Source: Spongiihabitans sp965206355 (GTDB lineage Bacteria > Pseudomonadota > Gammaproteobacteria > Arenicellales > Poriferihabitantaceae). From it: a stretch of 64,000 nt of DNA. Below are positions 45,328 to 52,750 of the stretch, piece by piece (the stretch's first letter is position 1; the number at the start of each line of letters is the position of its first letter). A program made the position numbers and the translations under genes. Location: the NCBI GenBank assembly GCA_965206355.1, contig OZ242212.1, positions 1,984,001 through 2,048,000 on the forward strand. The letters are read 5' to 3'. The notes below the pieces were generated by a model, which was not told the origin of the DNA, did not search any database, and saw only the letters and a program-made list of their open reading frames with translations.

Positions 45328-48300
45328 TTAGAGCCGGATGATGCCTTTCAGCAGGATGGCGTGCTCGGCACCGCCAGCGCTTTCGCTACGCTCGCCCACC
45401 AAGTTCAGATCGAACAACGAATCTACCCCCCAATTCATCCCCAAACGGTAACGCTGGGCGGAGTTACTGGAGGTCATCTCGGCGTAAGGTGCCAGCAGCC
45501 CATGCCCGCCAGGTGCAGTCAGCCCGTAGCCGAGGCGCGTCTCCATCCGCATATCGTTATCCTGCTCGTCACTGATCTCTTCGAACAAGCCATCCTGCCA
45601 CAGGGTTTGCGTGCCGCTGGCAGCGTTGCCGTAGACCGGACTCATACTGAACGATAGCCCTCGCCCGTCGCTACCCGTCTGTAGAAGTATTCGCCCAGAA
45701 ACACCCCATTCCTGATAATCGGCCCGACCCAGCAGGGTGCGCACATTGCCTTCCACATTTAGCCCAACCGCAGGGTCGGCGTAGCACCAACCGGTCCCTA
45801 GCTCAAACCCGAAACCAGTATCGCCGCCGCCGTCATAGCGCGCACCAGCCTCGAAACTCTGCTCCAGGTACGCCTCGCCAGACAACATCTGCCTGTGAGA
45901 CCCTTCCAGAGCCATCCGCAACAAGCTGGAATCCGTCTTCAGCGCCGCTATGCGACCGTTGCCCTTGACTTCCGAGTCGCTCAGCACACCTGAACCCTTT
46001 AGCCGGAAGATGGTCGTGCCCGGTAACTGATAATTGCCGCCTGCGCCCAGCATGCGCGTCTCGACATCGCTGGATGCTCGACCTTGTCCATCGGTGATTT
46101 CCAGATCGCCTTGACCGAAACCAGCGGTAGCCCACAGGTCCAGCCCGGACAGCGTCTCCCAACTCGCGTAAGGATGGAGGGTGGTGATCTCCAACTGGTG
46201 CTCGCCGTGACCAGAGTCGCCTCGGTAATCAATATCGCTCTCGCTCCAGGAGGCCGCCACACCAATCAGCAGATCATCACGGAGTTTGCCATCTACGCCC
46301 AGCTGGGCACTGAATAAATCGCCATCGAAATCCACGCCATTGCCGGAACCCTCGAAATCACGGTAGTCACCACCGCCCCAGAAGGTCAGGGAGGAGCCGC
46401 CGATGCCGCCGCTTGTGCCGCCGCCGCCAGTGCCATCCACAGCGTTCAAGGGCAAGGCGAAGCCGGAATTGCCGAGCATGGCCTTCACGTCCAACGTGCC
46501 ATCAACTATGCCTTGTCCGTGCGCGGTTGCCACCCCAGCCAAGCTGGACTGCCCAGCGAAGGTGAGCGACTGGTTCGCACCAGTCCGGACTTGATCCATG
46601 CGCTGGGTTATCGCATCCACCGTCTGGTTGGTCAGGGCGCGCGCCACTTCCGGCAGAATCGTGTTGTTGAGATCGGTGAAGGCCTGTGTTTTGCTGGTGG
46701 TGATGGTAACGGTATCCGCTACCGAGTCACTCACGCCATCGTTCACGGTCAAGGAGAACACCAGCACCACATTGGTCAGCAGATTGGCAGGTGCAGTGAA
46801 GGTCGGTGCGAAGGTGTCCGCGCCGGTCAGGGTCACTGTTGGTGTGCCGACCTGCCTCCAGGCGCAGATCAAAGCGCTGTTATCACCATCCGGATCGTCA
46901 CTTCGACTGCCGTCCAGGGTGACGCTCGCGCCCTCGGCGACGGTCTGGTCAAGACCGGCATCGGCGGTGGGCGCGTCATTGGCCTGATTAACGCTCACGG
47001 TTGCCGTGGCCGTGACACTAAAATCAGTGCCGTCGGAGACGCTGAAGGTGAAGGTCGCATCGCCGTTGACATTGAGCGCCGGGGTATAGACCAGATTCGG
47101 AATACCGGCAACGGGAATCACTTGCCTCGCGGTAACCGCTGTGCCGTTCAGTGCCAGGCTGCCGCTGGTGCTGGCGGGTAGGGTATCGATACGCACTGCT
47201 TGCAGGCTGCCGCTAGCGCCCCCATTCCTAAAGGTGAAGTCCGCCTCCTTAAAGGTATAGGCGGTATCCTCAAGCGTCGTGACCGTCAGATCGCGGGTGG
47301 TGGGGGTACCCGTAGCAACGATGTTCAGGGTGGCCGTAGCGGGCGCGGCACTGAAGTCAGTGCCGTCAAAGACGCTGTAGGTAAAGGTATCTACTGTGCC
47401 AGCGGAATTCATGGCCGGGTGATAGAACAGGATGCCGAGCAGGTTAACGGGAAGCACTTGCCCCGCGATCACTGGTGTGTTGTTCAGGGATAGTAAACCG
47501 GCAGCGGGCAGGCTATCAATGCGCAGGCTGTGTAGCGTGGCACCGTCCGCATCGGCAAAGTTAAACTCGGCCACCCCCAAGTTATGGGCGGTACCCTCGA
47601 AGACTGTGACCGCCAACCCACTCGAGGTCGGCGGGCTATCCGTAGTAACGATGTTCAGGGTGCCCATAGCGGGCGCGACACTGAAGTCAGTGCCGTCGGA
47701 GACGCTGTAGGTAAAGGTCGCTGTGCCAGTGGTATCGGCCGCCGGGGTATAGACCAGAGTCGGAATATCGGCAACGGCAATCACTTGGGCCACGGTGACC
47801 GGCGCACCGTTCAGGCGCAGGTCGCCCAGGTTGGCGGGGGCGGGCAGGCTATCGATGCGCACTTGTTGCAGGCTATCGCCGATGTCCACATCGTTAAAGT
47901 TGAAATCATCCGCCAGGTTAAAGCCGGGATTACCCGCCGCAAAGGTATAGGGGGTATTCTCGAAGACTGTGACCTCCAGCCCGCTGGTGGTGGGCGGGGT
48001 ATTGGTCCTTCTCACCACTGGTAGCCCTCCCAACGCTGCTAGAAGCAGATCCTCAGCGTTATTCTGAAGATCAGTAAATCTGATGTCCAGATAGATAGGA
48101 CCGCCGACATTGTCCTCTGTCAGCGTGTAGGTAGTGGAGTTCGCATTCGCGATCGGCGTCAGCCCTAATGCAAGCCACTGGTAGCTAAAGGCGGACGCAT
48201 CGGTGGGCAGACCATCAGCATCTTCTATGGTAGATATATCCGCCGTCAGGGTCGCGCCCACGCGCCTATCATCACCAATGACCGCGCCACCCGTGGCCTT

Positions 48301-48504
48301 GGTATTCTGCGCCATGGCCTCGGTTGTCGAGAACAGCGATACCAGCAGAACCGTCAGCAGGCAACACCAGAACGGTCCTGAGTGTCCCTGAGAGTGGCCT
48401 TGTGGCCCAAAAATCGGGGGGGGGGGGGGGGGGGGGGGGGTACTGGTGTGCCTGGTTTTGACGGGCTTATGGATGGTTGTACTCATGGCTGTATATGTGT
48501 GCAT
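45328..48504 (-). CDS. Autotransporter with Ig-like repeats; homopolymer tract in its leader
   Basis: 1058 residues. An extended leader carries eight prolines at 23-30, encoded by a run of 25 C, before the hydrophobic signal core (CCLLTVLLVSLFSTTEAMA). The passenger has one Ig-like domain (about 70-170), three repeats of about 100 residues sharing TFTYSVSDGTDFS (about 175-500), and a PKD-like domain (DAGLDQTVAEGASVTLDGS). After a Gly/Ser linker comes a C-terminal beta-barrel (about 780-1058) ending in IRL. Strong SD GAGGAGG precedes the ATG. The gene is clearly richer in GC than its neighbours, suggesting transfer. Likely a surface adhesin; ligand unknown. With 25 C the frame is open. Confidence 0.88.
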   Translation of the reverse strand: MHTYTAMSTTIHKPVKTRHTSTPPPPPPPPIFGPQGHSQGHSGPFWCCLLTVLLVSLFSTTEAMAQNTKATGGAVIGDDRRVGATLTADISTIEDADGLPTDASAFSYQWLALGLTPIANANSTTYTLTEDNVGGPIYLDIRFTDLQNNAEDLLLAALGGLPVVRRTNTPPTTSGLEVTVFENTPYTFAAGNPGFNLADDFNFNDVDIGDSLQQVRIDSLPAPANLGDLRLNGAPVTVAQVIAVADIPTLVYTPAADTTGTATFTYSVSDGTDFSVAPAMGTLNIVTTDSPPTSSGLAVTVFEGTAHNLGVAEFNFADADGATLHSLRIDSLPAAGLLSLNNTPVIAGQVLPVNLLGILFYHPAMNSAGTVDTFTYSVFDGTDFSAAPATATLNIVATGTPTTRDLTVTTLEDTAYTFKEADFTFRNGGASGSLQAVRIDTLPASTSGSLALNGTAVTARQVIPVAGIPNLVYTPALNVNGDATFTFSVSDGTDFSVTATATVSVNQANDAPTADAGLDQTVAEGASVTLDGSRSDDPDGDNSALICAWRQVGTPTVTLTGADTFAPTFTAPANLLTNVVLVFSLTVNDGVSDSVADTVTITTSKTQAFTDLNNTILPEVARALTNQTVDAITQRMDQVRTGANQSLTFAGQSSLAGVATAHGQGIVDGTLDVKAMLGNSGFALPLNAVDGTGGGGTSGGIGGSSLTFWGGGDYRDFEGSGNGVDFDGDLFSAQLGVDGKLRDDLLIGVAASWSESDIDYRGDSGHGEHQLEITTLHPYASWETLSGLDLWATAGFGQGDLEITDGQGRASSDVETRMLGAGGNYQLPGTTIFRLKGSGVLSDSEVKGNGRIAALKTDSSLLRMALEGSHRQMLSGEAYLEQSFEAGARYDGGGDTGFGFELGTGWCYADPAVGLNVEGNVRTLLGRADYQEWGVSGRILLQTGSDGRGLSFSMSPVYGNAASGTQTLWQDGLFEEISDEQDNDMRMETRLGYGLTAPGGHGLLAPYAEMTSSNSAQRYRLGMNWGVDSLFDLNLVGERSESAGGAEHAILLKGIIRL
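48416..48440. repeat. Homopolymer of 25 G (25 C in the coding strand)
   Basis: Uninterrupted G25 on the plus strand inside the autotransporter leader, at codons for Pro23-30 and upstream of the signal peptide. No in-frame start follows before the signal core, so any change not divisible by 3 would abolish export and the whole product. Length in the assembly may be uncertain. Confidence 0.92.
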
Positions 48505-48507
48505 AAT

Positions 48508-49296
48508 CTATTCCTCCTCGTGCTTGTGACTGTACTCATGTTTGTATTGATATTTGATGCTACTAGATATTGGACAAATTTTCAACTCCTCGCCAACGCC
48601 CTCAGCGGAACCCGACGTAACGACTGCCACCTGTTCGACAACCGCAGCACCAATACGTGATGCTTGCGCCGACAAATCAGCCGAATTAAGCGCATATTGA
48701 ATATTAAGCATCTCGGTTTCGCTGGTGAGATGCGTTTGCGCATAATTACGCGCAAACTCGGTTGATCTTAACAACTCCGATTTATCAACCACCGTGGATA
48801 GGCGTACTTTTGCGCGGTCATGATCCAGAGCTTGTCCACCAATGCGGGCGGCGGCAAAGCCTGCTCCCAGAAGCCCTCAAAATCGTCCCTTTGATGCTCC
48901 TAAGCGTTTACTGGCGGCATCGCGTTTTTCTATTGCCCGCTTTCGGCGTTGTAGCTTTTTAAGAGAAGCAGAAAGCCGATCATGCTCTTTGATGACAGAA
49001 CCGATCTCAATCCCATAGGCACGTGCCTCACGTTTAGCCTGTCGATATTTTTGTTCGACCACCTCAATACCTGCCGCCAATCGCTGGCTTGATCCGCCCA
49101 CAGCGGCTTGCTTGGCTTTTAAGTCGGTGAGCGTCTTTTTATAATGAATAACCCCTTTAGCCGCCCTGAGCTTGACATCCGTTTTGGTGACGGTTTCGCC
49201 AATTTGTGCTATATTCTTGTGAACAGCACCAACAATCTGTTTGAATTTACCACCCAGAGCGGCTCCGATGACAATACCCAGTGATAAAGTTTTCAT
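48508..49296 (-). pseudogene. P2-like phage tail tape-measure protein, truncated remnant
   Basis: One frame encodes a tape-measure N-terminus (LSLGIVIGAALGGKFKQIVG, then a Lys/Glu/Ala coiled coil to KRLGASKGRF). It is interrupted by an in-frame TGA at 48877-48879, then continues as GLLGAGFAAARIGGQALDHD and on to QVAVVTSGSAEGVGEEL. After about 48600 similarity to phage sequence stops and the frame runs through the autotransporter's 5' region, ending 4 bp before its ATG. Full tape-measure proteins have 700 or more residues, so most is lost. Confidence 0.8.
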
Positions 49297-49484
49297 AATT
49301 ATCTACTACCTTTCCTGTTACGCTATCATGTTTTATTTTAGTGATAGAAGCCTTCACCTTGACTACCTCATTGTATTAGCCATCCCGGCCATCATCTTGT
49401 CCGTGGTGTTATTGCCCGTACTGTGGTTCATCTTGATGACTTATGTTGTCATCGTTCATGTTTTGGCAGATATGGTGCGTTTTA

Positions 49485-49903
49485 TCAGGATTGTTTATGT
49501 TGCAATTTCTGGTAGGCTGACACGGCATCTGCCCAATCATTCAGATTCTTAAGCAACATCGGCATAAAGTCTGACAATGGCCACCCCGTCACACTCGCCA
49601 CGGCCACAATCAATAAGCGGATATCGGACGGGTTTAATCTAAAAAATCCTGATACTGTGCCTGCAGTCGTAAATAGTCTTTCATATGTAATTCCTCAATC
49701 AGTGCTGGGGGTTGCCCAGTCAATGCGGCAAACACGGCAACCTCCGCATCTGCGGCTGTCATAGCGACTGTTTGAGCGGGTAGCACATCTTTTACACGCG
49801 GCTCACGCATCTGCAAAGTAGTTATCTGCTCGCCCTCAAATGTAAACGGATGTGCCAACATCACGTCTTTCTTTGGGCTTTTATTCGGTATTGTTTTACT
49901 CAT
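49485..49903 (-). CDS. Tail assembly chaperone, -1 frameshift product (gpE+E'-like)
   Basis: If ribosomes slip -1 at 49640-49646, the 89-residue protein below is extended by 51 residues (RLNPSDIRLLIVAVASVTGW, then PLSDFMPMLLKNLNDWADAV and a short end) to a TGA at 49485. The extension is a complete, phage-like small domain without its own start codon. P2 E/E' and lambda G/GT are made this way. The tape-measure remnant follows downstream, the order of P2 (E, E', T). Confidence 0.75.
49634..49903 (-). CDS. Phage tail assembly protein (P2 gpE / Mu gp41-like)
   Basis: 89 residues, near the 91 of P2 gpE. VMLAHPFTFEGEQITTLQMR followed by EPRVKDVLPA is the family's N-terminal beta region, then a helical part (AADAEVAVFAALTGQPPALI, MKDYLRLQAQYQDFLD). 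The ATG has SD AGGAGAA. This and its frameshift extension look intact although the rest of the phage is gone. Confidence 0.82.
   Translation of the reverse strand: MSKTIPNKSPKKDVMLAHPFTFEGEQITTLQMREPRVKDVLPAQTVAMTAADAEVAVFAALTGQPPALIEELHMKDYLRLQAQYQDFLD
49640..49646 (-). promoter_or_regulatory. -1 ribosomal slippery heptamer T-TTT-TTA
   Basis: Minus strand reads GAT-TTT-TTA-GAT-TAA in the zero frame. T-TTT-TTA fits X-XXY-YYZ, four codons including the stop from the end of the gpE-like gene, with the -1 frame open for 51 codons. P2-type phages use the closely related T-TTT-TTG. Confidence 0.78.
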
Positions 49904-49990
49904 CGTTATTCTCCTAAAAATTGTGGGTTAAATGATTTATAGTCCGGCATTAGTGCGCGTCCGCTTGCTAGACAAGCCACTACCTTTAGA

Positions 49991-50476
49991 TTGGAATCTG
50001 AACGTCAACATTCAACCGACCCTCTCGCATATTTGATAACAGCTGGTATTGCCATAGAACTCTATATGAAGGCTTTAATGATATGTGCAAGAAATGGAAC
50101 GATCACAAAGGGCCATGACCTTACAAAGTTGTACTCTGAGTTTCCCGAATTCCTTAAAACTCCATTAAATCAAAAATACCAACAGCAACTAGAATACAGG
50201 CAGATGGATTTACAAAGCTACGCCTACACACTTTCCGAAGCCCAACCCGAGAGGCCAAGCGATAACATACCCTCCAACGATTACAGGAGTATGAACTCTG
50301 CCTTGTTGAGCTTATCCGATATATTTACACGGTCTCGTTACTTTTTTGAAAAAAATCACGAAGGAGACTACGCCATATTCGAATTTCCTAAAGTTCAGAT
50401 TGAGGCCATTTTCACTTCTTTCGATAGCGTATATATTGAATACATGGAGGGAGTTTATGCGACTCGGACTAGGTAA
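49991..50476 (+). CDS. HEPN-like protein, cassette-borne, probably lacking its N-terminus
   Basis: 161 residues from a TTG. AIELYMKALMICARNGTITK-GHDLTKLYSEF is typical of HEPN helical-bundle proteins. No R-x4-6-H RNase motif is evident. The first attC (50487) follows 11 bp after the stop. By the pairing rule of this array the cassette should begin with TTAGGCGGCA, which is absent upstream, and the open frame runs back to a stop at 49940. The 5' end of the cassette and gene was therefore probably cut where it joins the phage remnant. Confidence 0.65.
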   Translation: MESERQHSTDPLAYLITAGIAIELYMKALMICARNGTITKGHDLTKLYSEFPEFLKTPLNQKYQQQLEYRQMDLQSYAYTLSEAQPERPSDNIPSNDYRSMNSALLSLSDIFTRSRYFFEKNHEGDYAIFEFPKVQIEAIFTSFDSVYIEYMEGVYATRTR

Positions 50477-50486
50477 AAACTAGTGC

Positions 50487-50543
50487 CGCCTAACAAAGTA
50501 CTCCAGCGGACGGCTACGCCGCCGCTGAGTTTAATCGTTAGAA
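50487..50543 (+). other. attC site 1 (integron recombination site)
   Basis: R'' box GCCTAAC and R' box GTTAGAA bound an imperfect palindrome (CAGCGGACGGC / GCCGCCGCTG). The R' box matches the reverse complement of the R'' box of site 2, as expected for one cassette's two ends. Confidence 0.88.
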
Positions 50544-50555
50544 CTCATAAGAATA

Positions 50556-50884
50556 ATGATGAAGAAACTACATATTGCAATTTCTACAAATAAGATAAAC
50601 GAGACAATAAACGATTACACTATTCGCCTAGGTGTCGAACCGTGTCTATTTGTTCCGAACGAATACGCATTATGGAGAACGGACTCGCTGAATGTATCGA
50701 TTTGCCAAGATTTTTCTTGTACACTTGGAGACCTTCGACATTTAGGTTGGGAAGATGATTCCGCTCAAGAATTTAGCAAGATACTGACGTAAACGGAATT
50801 ATTTGGGAATATTTTAATGCTCAACAACAAGCTGACGAAATTAACGAACTATGGTCAGAAATAAATTATCAGCCAGCAGATTGA
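50556..50884 (+). pseudogene. Cassette gene, VOC/glyoxalase-like small protein, frameshifted
   Basis: The frame from 50556 encodes MMKKLHIAISTNKINETIND and on to LGDLRHLGWEDDSAQEFSK, then hits an early stop at 50790. The missing end, DTDVNGIIWEYFNAQQQADE to INYQPAD, is present in another frame starting at 50780 and stopping at 50884, just before site 2. A one-base loss in the A-rich AGCAAGAT explains it. The full protein would have about 109 residues and resembles short glyoxalase/VOC-fold cassette proteins; function unknown. Confidence 0.8.
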
Positions 50885-50885
50885 G

Positions 50886-50942
50886 TTCTAACAAATTATT
50901 CCAGCCGACCGCTAACGCGGCGGCTGAATTCTAGCGTTATAC
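50886..50942 (+). other. attC site 2
   Basis: R'' TTCTAAC and R' GTTATAC with palindromic arms CAGCCGACCGC / GCGGCGGCTG between. R'' is the reverse complement of the R' of site 1; R' pairs with the R'' of site 3 (GTATAAC). Confidence 0.9.
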
Positions 50943-50957
50943 GCATAAGGAAATAAA

Positions 50958-51428
50958 ATGAAGAGAGTTCTAATTTTACCACTGCTGTTTTTTACATTAT
51001 CAACTCATACTATGGCTCAAGAAACGCCTGTTGATGAAATGTTTAGAGTTATGTCTATGGATAAACAAATAACGGGTGGTTTCGAAGCTATGATGCCTGT
51101 GATTGATCAAATGACTTCTAAATTCAATTTAGATTCCGAAGGTAAGGAAGAGTTACGGGGGATTTTTCGCACATGGTTTAATGAAGATATTGACCGTGAA
51201 AAAATTATTCGGGAAGTTAAAAAACTGTATTCTCAAACTTTTACTAATGACGAACTTCGTGAAGTAACGAAATTTTATCAATCATCTGTAGGCAAAAAAT
51301 TCTTAGAAAAATCAGCTTTACTAATACAAACCGGAACACAAATAGGTATGAAAGAAGCGCAAACTAAACAAGTTAAATTAATAGAACGTGTAAAACCTTT
51401 CTTAGAAAAACATGGCATCAAGCAGTAA
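50958..51428 (+). CDS. DUF2059-family exported protein (integron cassette)
   Basis: 156 residues with a signal peptide (VLILPLLFFTLSTHTMA) and a helical DUF2059 domain (FTNDELREVTKFYQSSVGKK is the hallmark). SD AAGGA precedes the ATG. DUF2059 proteins are periplasmic with no established role. The only gene of its cassette. Confidence 0.85.
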   Translation: MKRVLILPLLFFTLSTHTMAQETPVDEMFRVMSMDKQITGGFEAMMPVIDQMTSKFNLDSEGKEELRGIFRTWFNEDIDREKIIREVKKLYSQTFTNDELREVTKFYQSSVGKKFLEKSALLIQTGTQIGMKEAQTKQVKLIERVKPFLEKHGIKQ

Positions 51429-51430
51429 GC

Positions 51431-51531
51431 GTATAACAAGCCATTCAAGCAGGACTTTTAACAGTTGGCTAGGTTCCGCTTCGCTTCACATTTTAGCCAA
51501 CAATTAAAAGCCTCTTATTGGGCCGTTAGAC
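51431..51531 (+). other. attC site 3 (long, 101 bp)
   Basis: R'' GTATAAC and R' GTTAGAC. Inner arms such as AGTTGGCTA / TAGCCAAC pair over a long stem. R'' is complementary to R' of site 2. Confidence 0.88.
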
Positions 51532-51548
51532 AACAGAAGAGGATAACG

Positions 51549-51800
51549 ATGAAATTTAATTTAACGACACCAAAGGCTATTTTGATAAGCTCCCTTATTA
51601 TTACATTAGTGATAACCCTCAAAACGGAAAATAGATTATCTTTTGTCCCAGAAGCAAAAGCGGAAGTTGCTGGTATGGGTTACCGTGATTTAAGAAGGGA
51701 TAGAGATTTTAAAAAAGCAGTAAAATATATCGTAGAAAACTGTACCGTTAATGGATATGTAGAAGATGGCTATCTCTACAATTCACAAATATCTTGTTAA
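51549..51800 (+). CDS. Small exported or anchored hypothetical protein (cassette)
   Basis: 83 residues from the ATG at 51549 after SD GAGGATAA. One N-terminal hydrophobic segment (AILISSLIITLVITL), then a charged domain with two Cys (VENCTVNGYVEDGYLYNSQI). I do not recognise the family. It shares its cassette with the next gene, 20 bp downstream. Confidence 0.7.
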   Translation: MKFNLTTPKAILISSLIITLVITLKTENRLSFVPEAKAEVAGMGYRDLRRDRDFKKAVKYIVENCTVNGYVEDGYLYNSQISC

Positions 51801-51820
51801 TCAAATCAAGGAGAAAAATT

Positions 51821-52027
51821 ATGTCTCAATACTATGTAAATAAAAATGCTCAATCAAATGGAGATCATGAAGTCCATACAACTGGCTGTTCATATCTGCC
51901 TGAACAGCAAAATAGAGTATATCTAGGTGACTTCAGTAGTTGCCATTATGCAATAACTGAAGCACGGAAACACTATTCTCAAGTTAATGGATGCTATTAT
52001 TGCTGTAATGCCTGTCACACTCAATAG
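51821..52027 (+). CDS. Cys-rich small hypothetical protein (cassette)
   Basis: 68 residues from the ATG at 51821, which has a strong SD (AAGGAG). Four to five Cys and several His (HTTGCSYLP, GCYYCCNACHTQ) suggest metal binding. The QSNGDHEVHTTGCSYLP pattern is one I associate with other integron or genomic-island small proteins; function unknown. Second gene of a two-gene cassette. Confidence 0.78.
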   Translation: MSQYYVNKNAQSNGDHEVHTTGCSYLPEQQNRVYLGDFSSCHYAITEARKHYSQVNGCYYCCNACHTQ

Positions 52028-52036
52028 ACAGCGATT

Positions 52037-52111
52037 GTCTAACAAGCACCTGCACTGGATGTCTTTTTCGCACTTCGTGCTCCAAAGTCACCAGTGAGGT
52101 GAACGTTAGCA
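52037..52111 (+). other. attC site 4
   Basis: R'' GTCTAAC and R' GTTAGCA, with CACTGGATGTC and CACCAGTGAGGTG arms. R'' complements the R' of site 3 (GTTAGAC). Confidence 0.9.
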
Positions 52112-52707
52112 GTACATGGAGTTTAGGTGCTTTGGGCAAGTTAATTATTAAAATTCTAAAGATATCGCTACTTTTGTTAGTTGCTATTGCTCTTATTATT
52201 GGAGCGTATTTCGGTTACCTAGACTACGAAAAATCTCAAAAACTAAAAGCCGAGTTAAGTTACAAATCTAAACATGAATGGATATGGCACGATGAATATG
52301 AACGTATTCAAATAAGACATATTGATGCTATTGGCAAAAGTATGCTTCGCAAAGTTTATACTCATAAAAATCATGTTATTTATGCGTATAAAAATGACGA
52401 CTATTCACTTCAAGCAACAGTTTTATTTTTTGTACCTTGTGAGCCACAAAGTGAAATCATAACATCACAAGAGTTTAGTTCGGGTGAACCCAAAAAACTT
52501 GTATGCAACTCAGACGGTGAAGCTCTTCGTTTTGGTGTTAGTTGGTCAGATAAAAGTAGTGATAAGCTTTGGGAAGAAAAGCTTGATGGGTTTAGTTTAA
52601 GAGTTGATTTCTCAGATTGGGACTTTACGAAATTAGATCAAGAAGTAACTTTATCAAAAGCTGAGCCAAAAAGTACTGCTAACAAGTCGCTCAAGCGGAC
52701 GCGCTAA
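52099..52707 (+). CDS. Membrane-anchored hypothetical protein (cassette)
   Basis: 202 residues. One strong N-terminal membrane helix (ISLLLLVAIALIIGAYFGYL) and a hydrophilic domain with conserved-looking Trp (KHEWIWHDEYERIQIRHIDA). The GTG start lies inside attC 4 and the end (NKSLKRTR) lies inside attC 5, so the gene fills its cassette completely. Not recognised. Confidence 0.7.
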   Translation: MNVSSTWSLGALGKLIIKILKISLLLLVAIALIIGAYFGYLDYEKSQKLKAELSYKSKHEWIWHDEYERIQIRHIDAIGKSMLRKVYTHKNHVIYAYKNDDYSLQATVLFFVPCEPQSEIITSQEFSSGEPKKLVCNSDGEALRFGVSWSDKSSDKLWEEKLDGFSLRVDFSDWDFTKLDQEVTLSKAEPKSTANKSLKRTR

Positions 52708-52732
52708 TCGCTCGCTTAGCAAGGCATTAGAT
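52677..52732 (+). other. attC site 5
   Basis: R'' TGCTAAC complements the R' of site 4. R' is ATTAGAT, with the conserved G changed to A, so this site may be impaired. The arms contain AGCGGACGCGCTAATCGCTC. Confidence 0.85.
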
Positions 52733-52750
52733 GACAAAAGGAAAATAACC

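Noticed and set aside
46513..47181. Long plus-strand frame inside the autotransporter
   Set aside because: Antisense shadow of a GC-rich repetitive gene; His/Gly/Arg-rich composition is typical of such shadows.
49241..49552. Plus-strand frame with three hydrophobic segments in the phage remnant
   Set aside because: No SD near any ATG, overlaps the tape-measure start and the E' extension in antisense. A phage moron cannot be fully excluded for 49328-49485.
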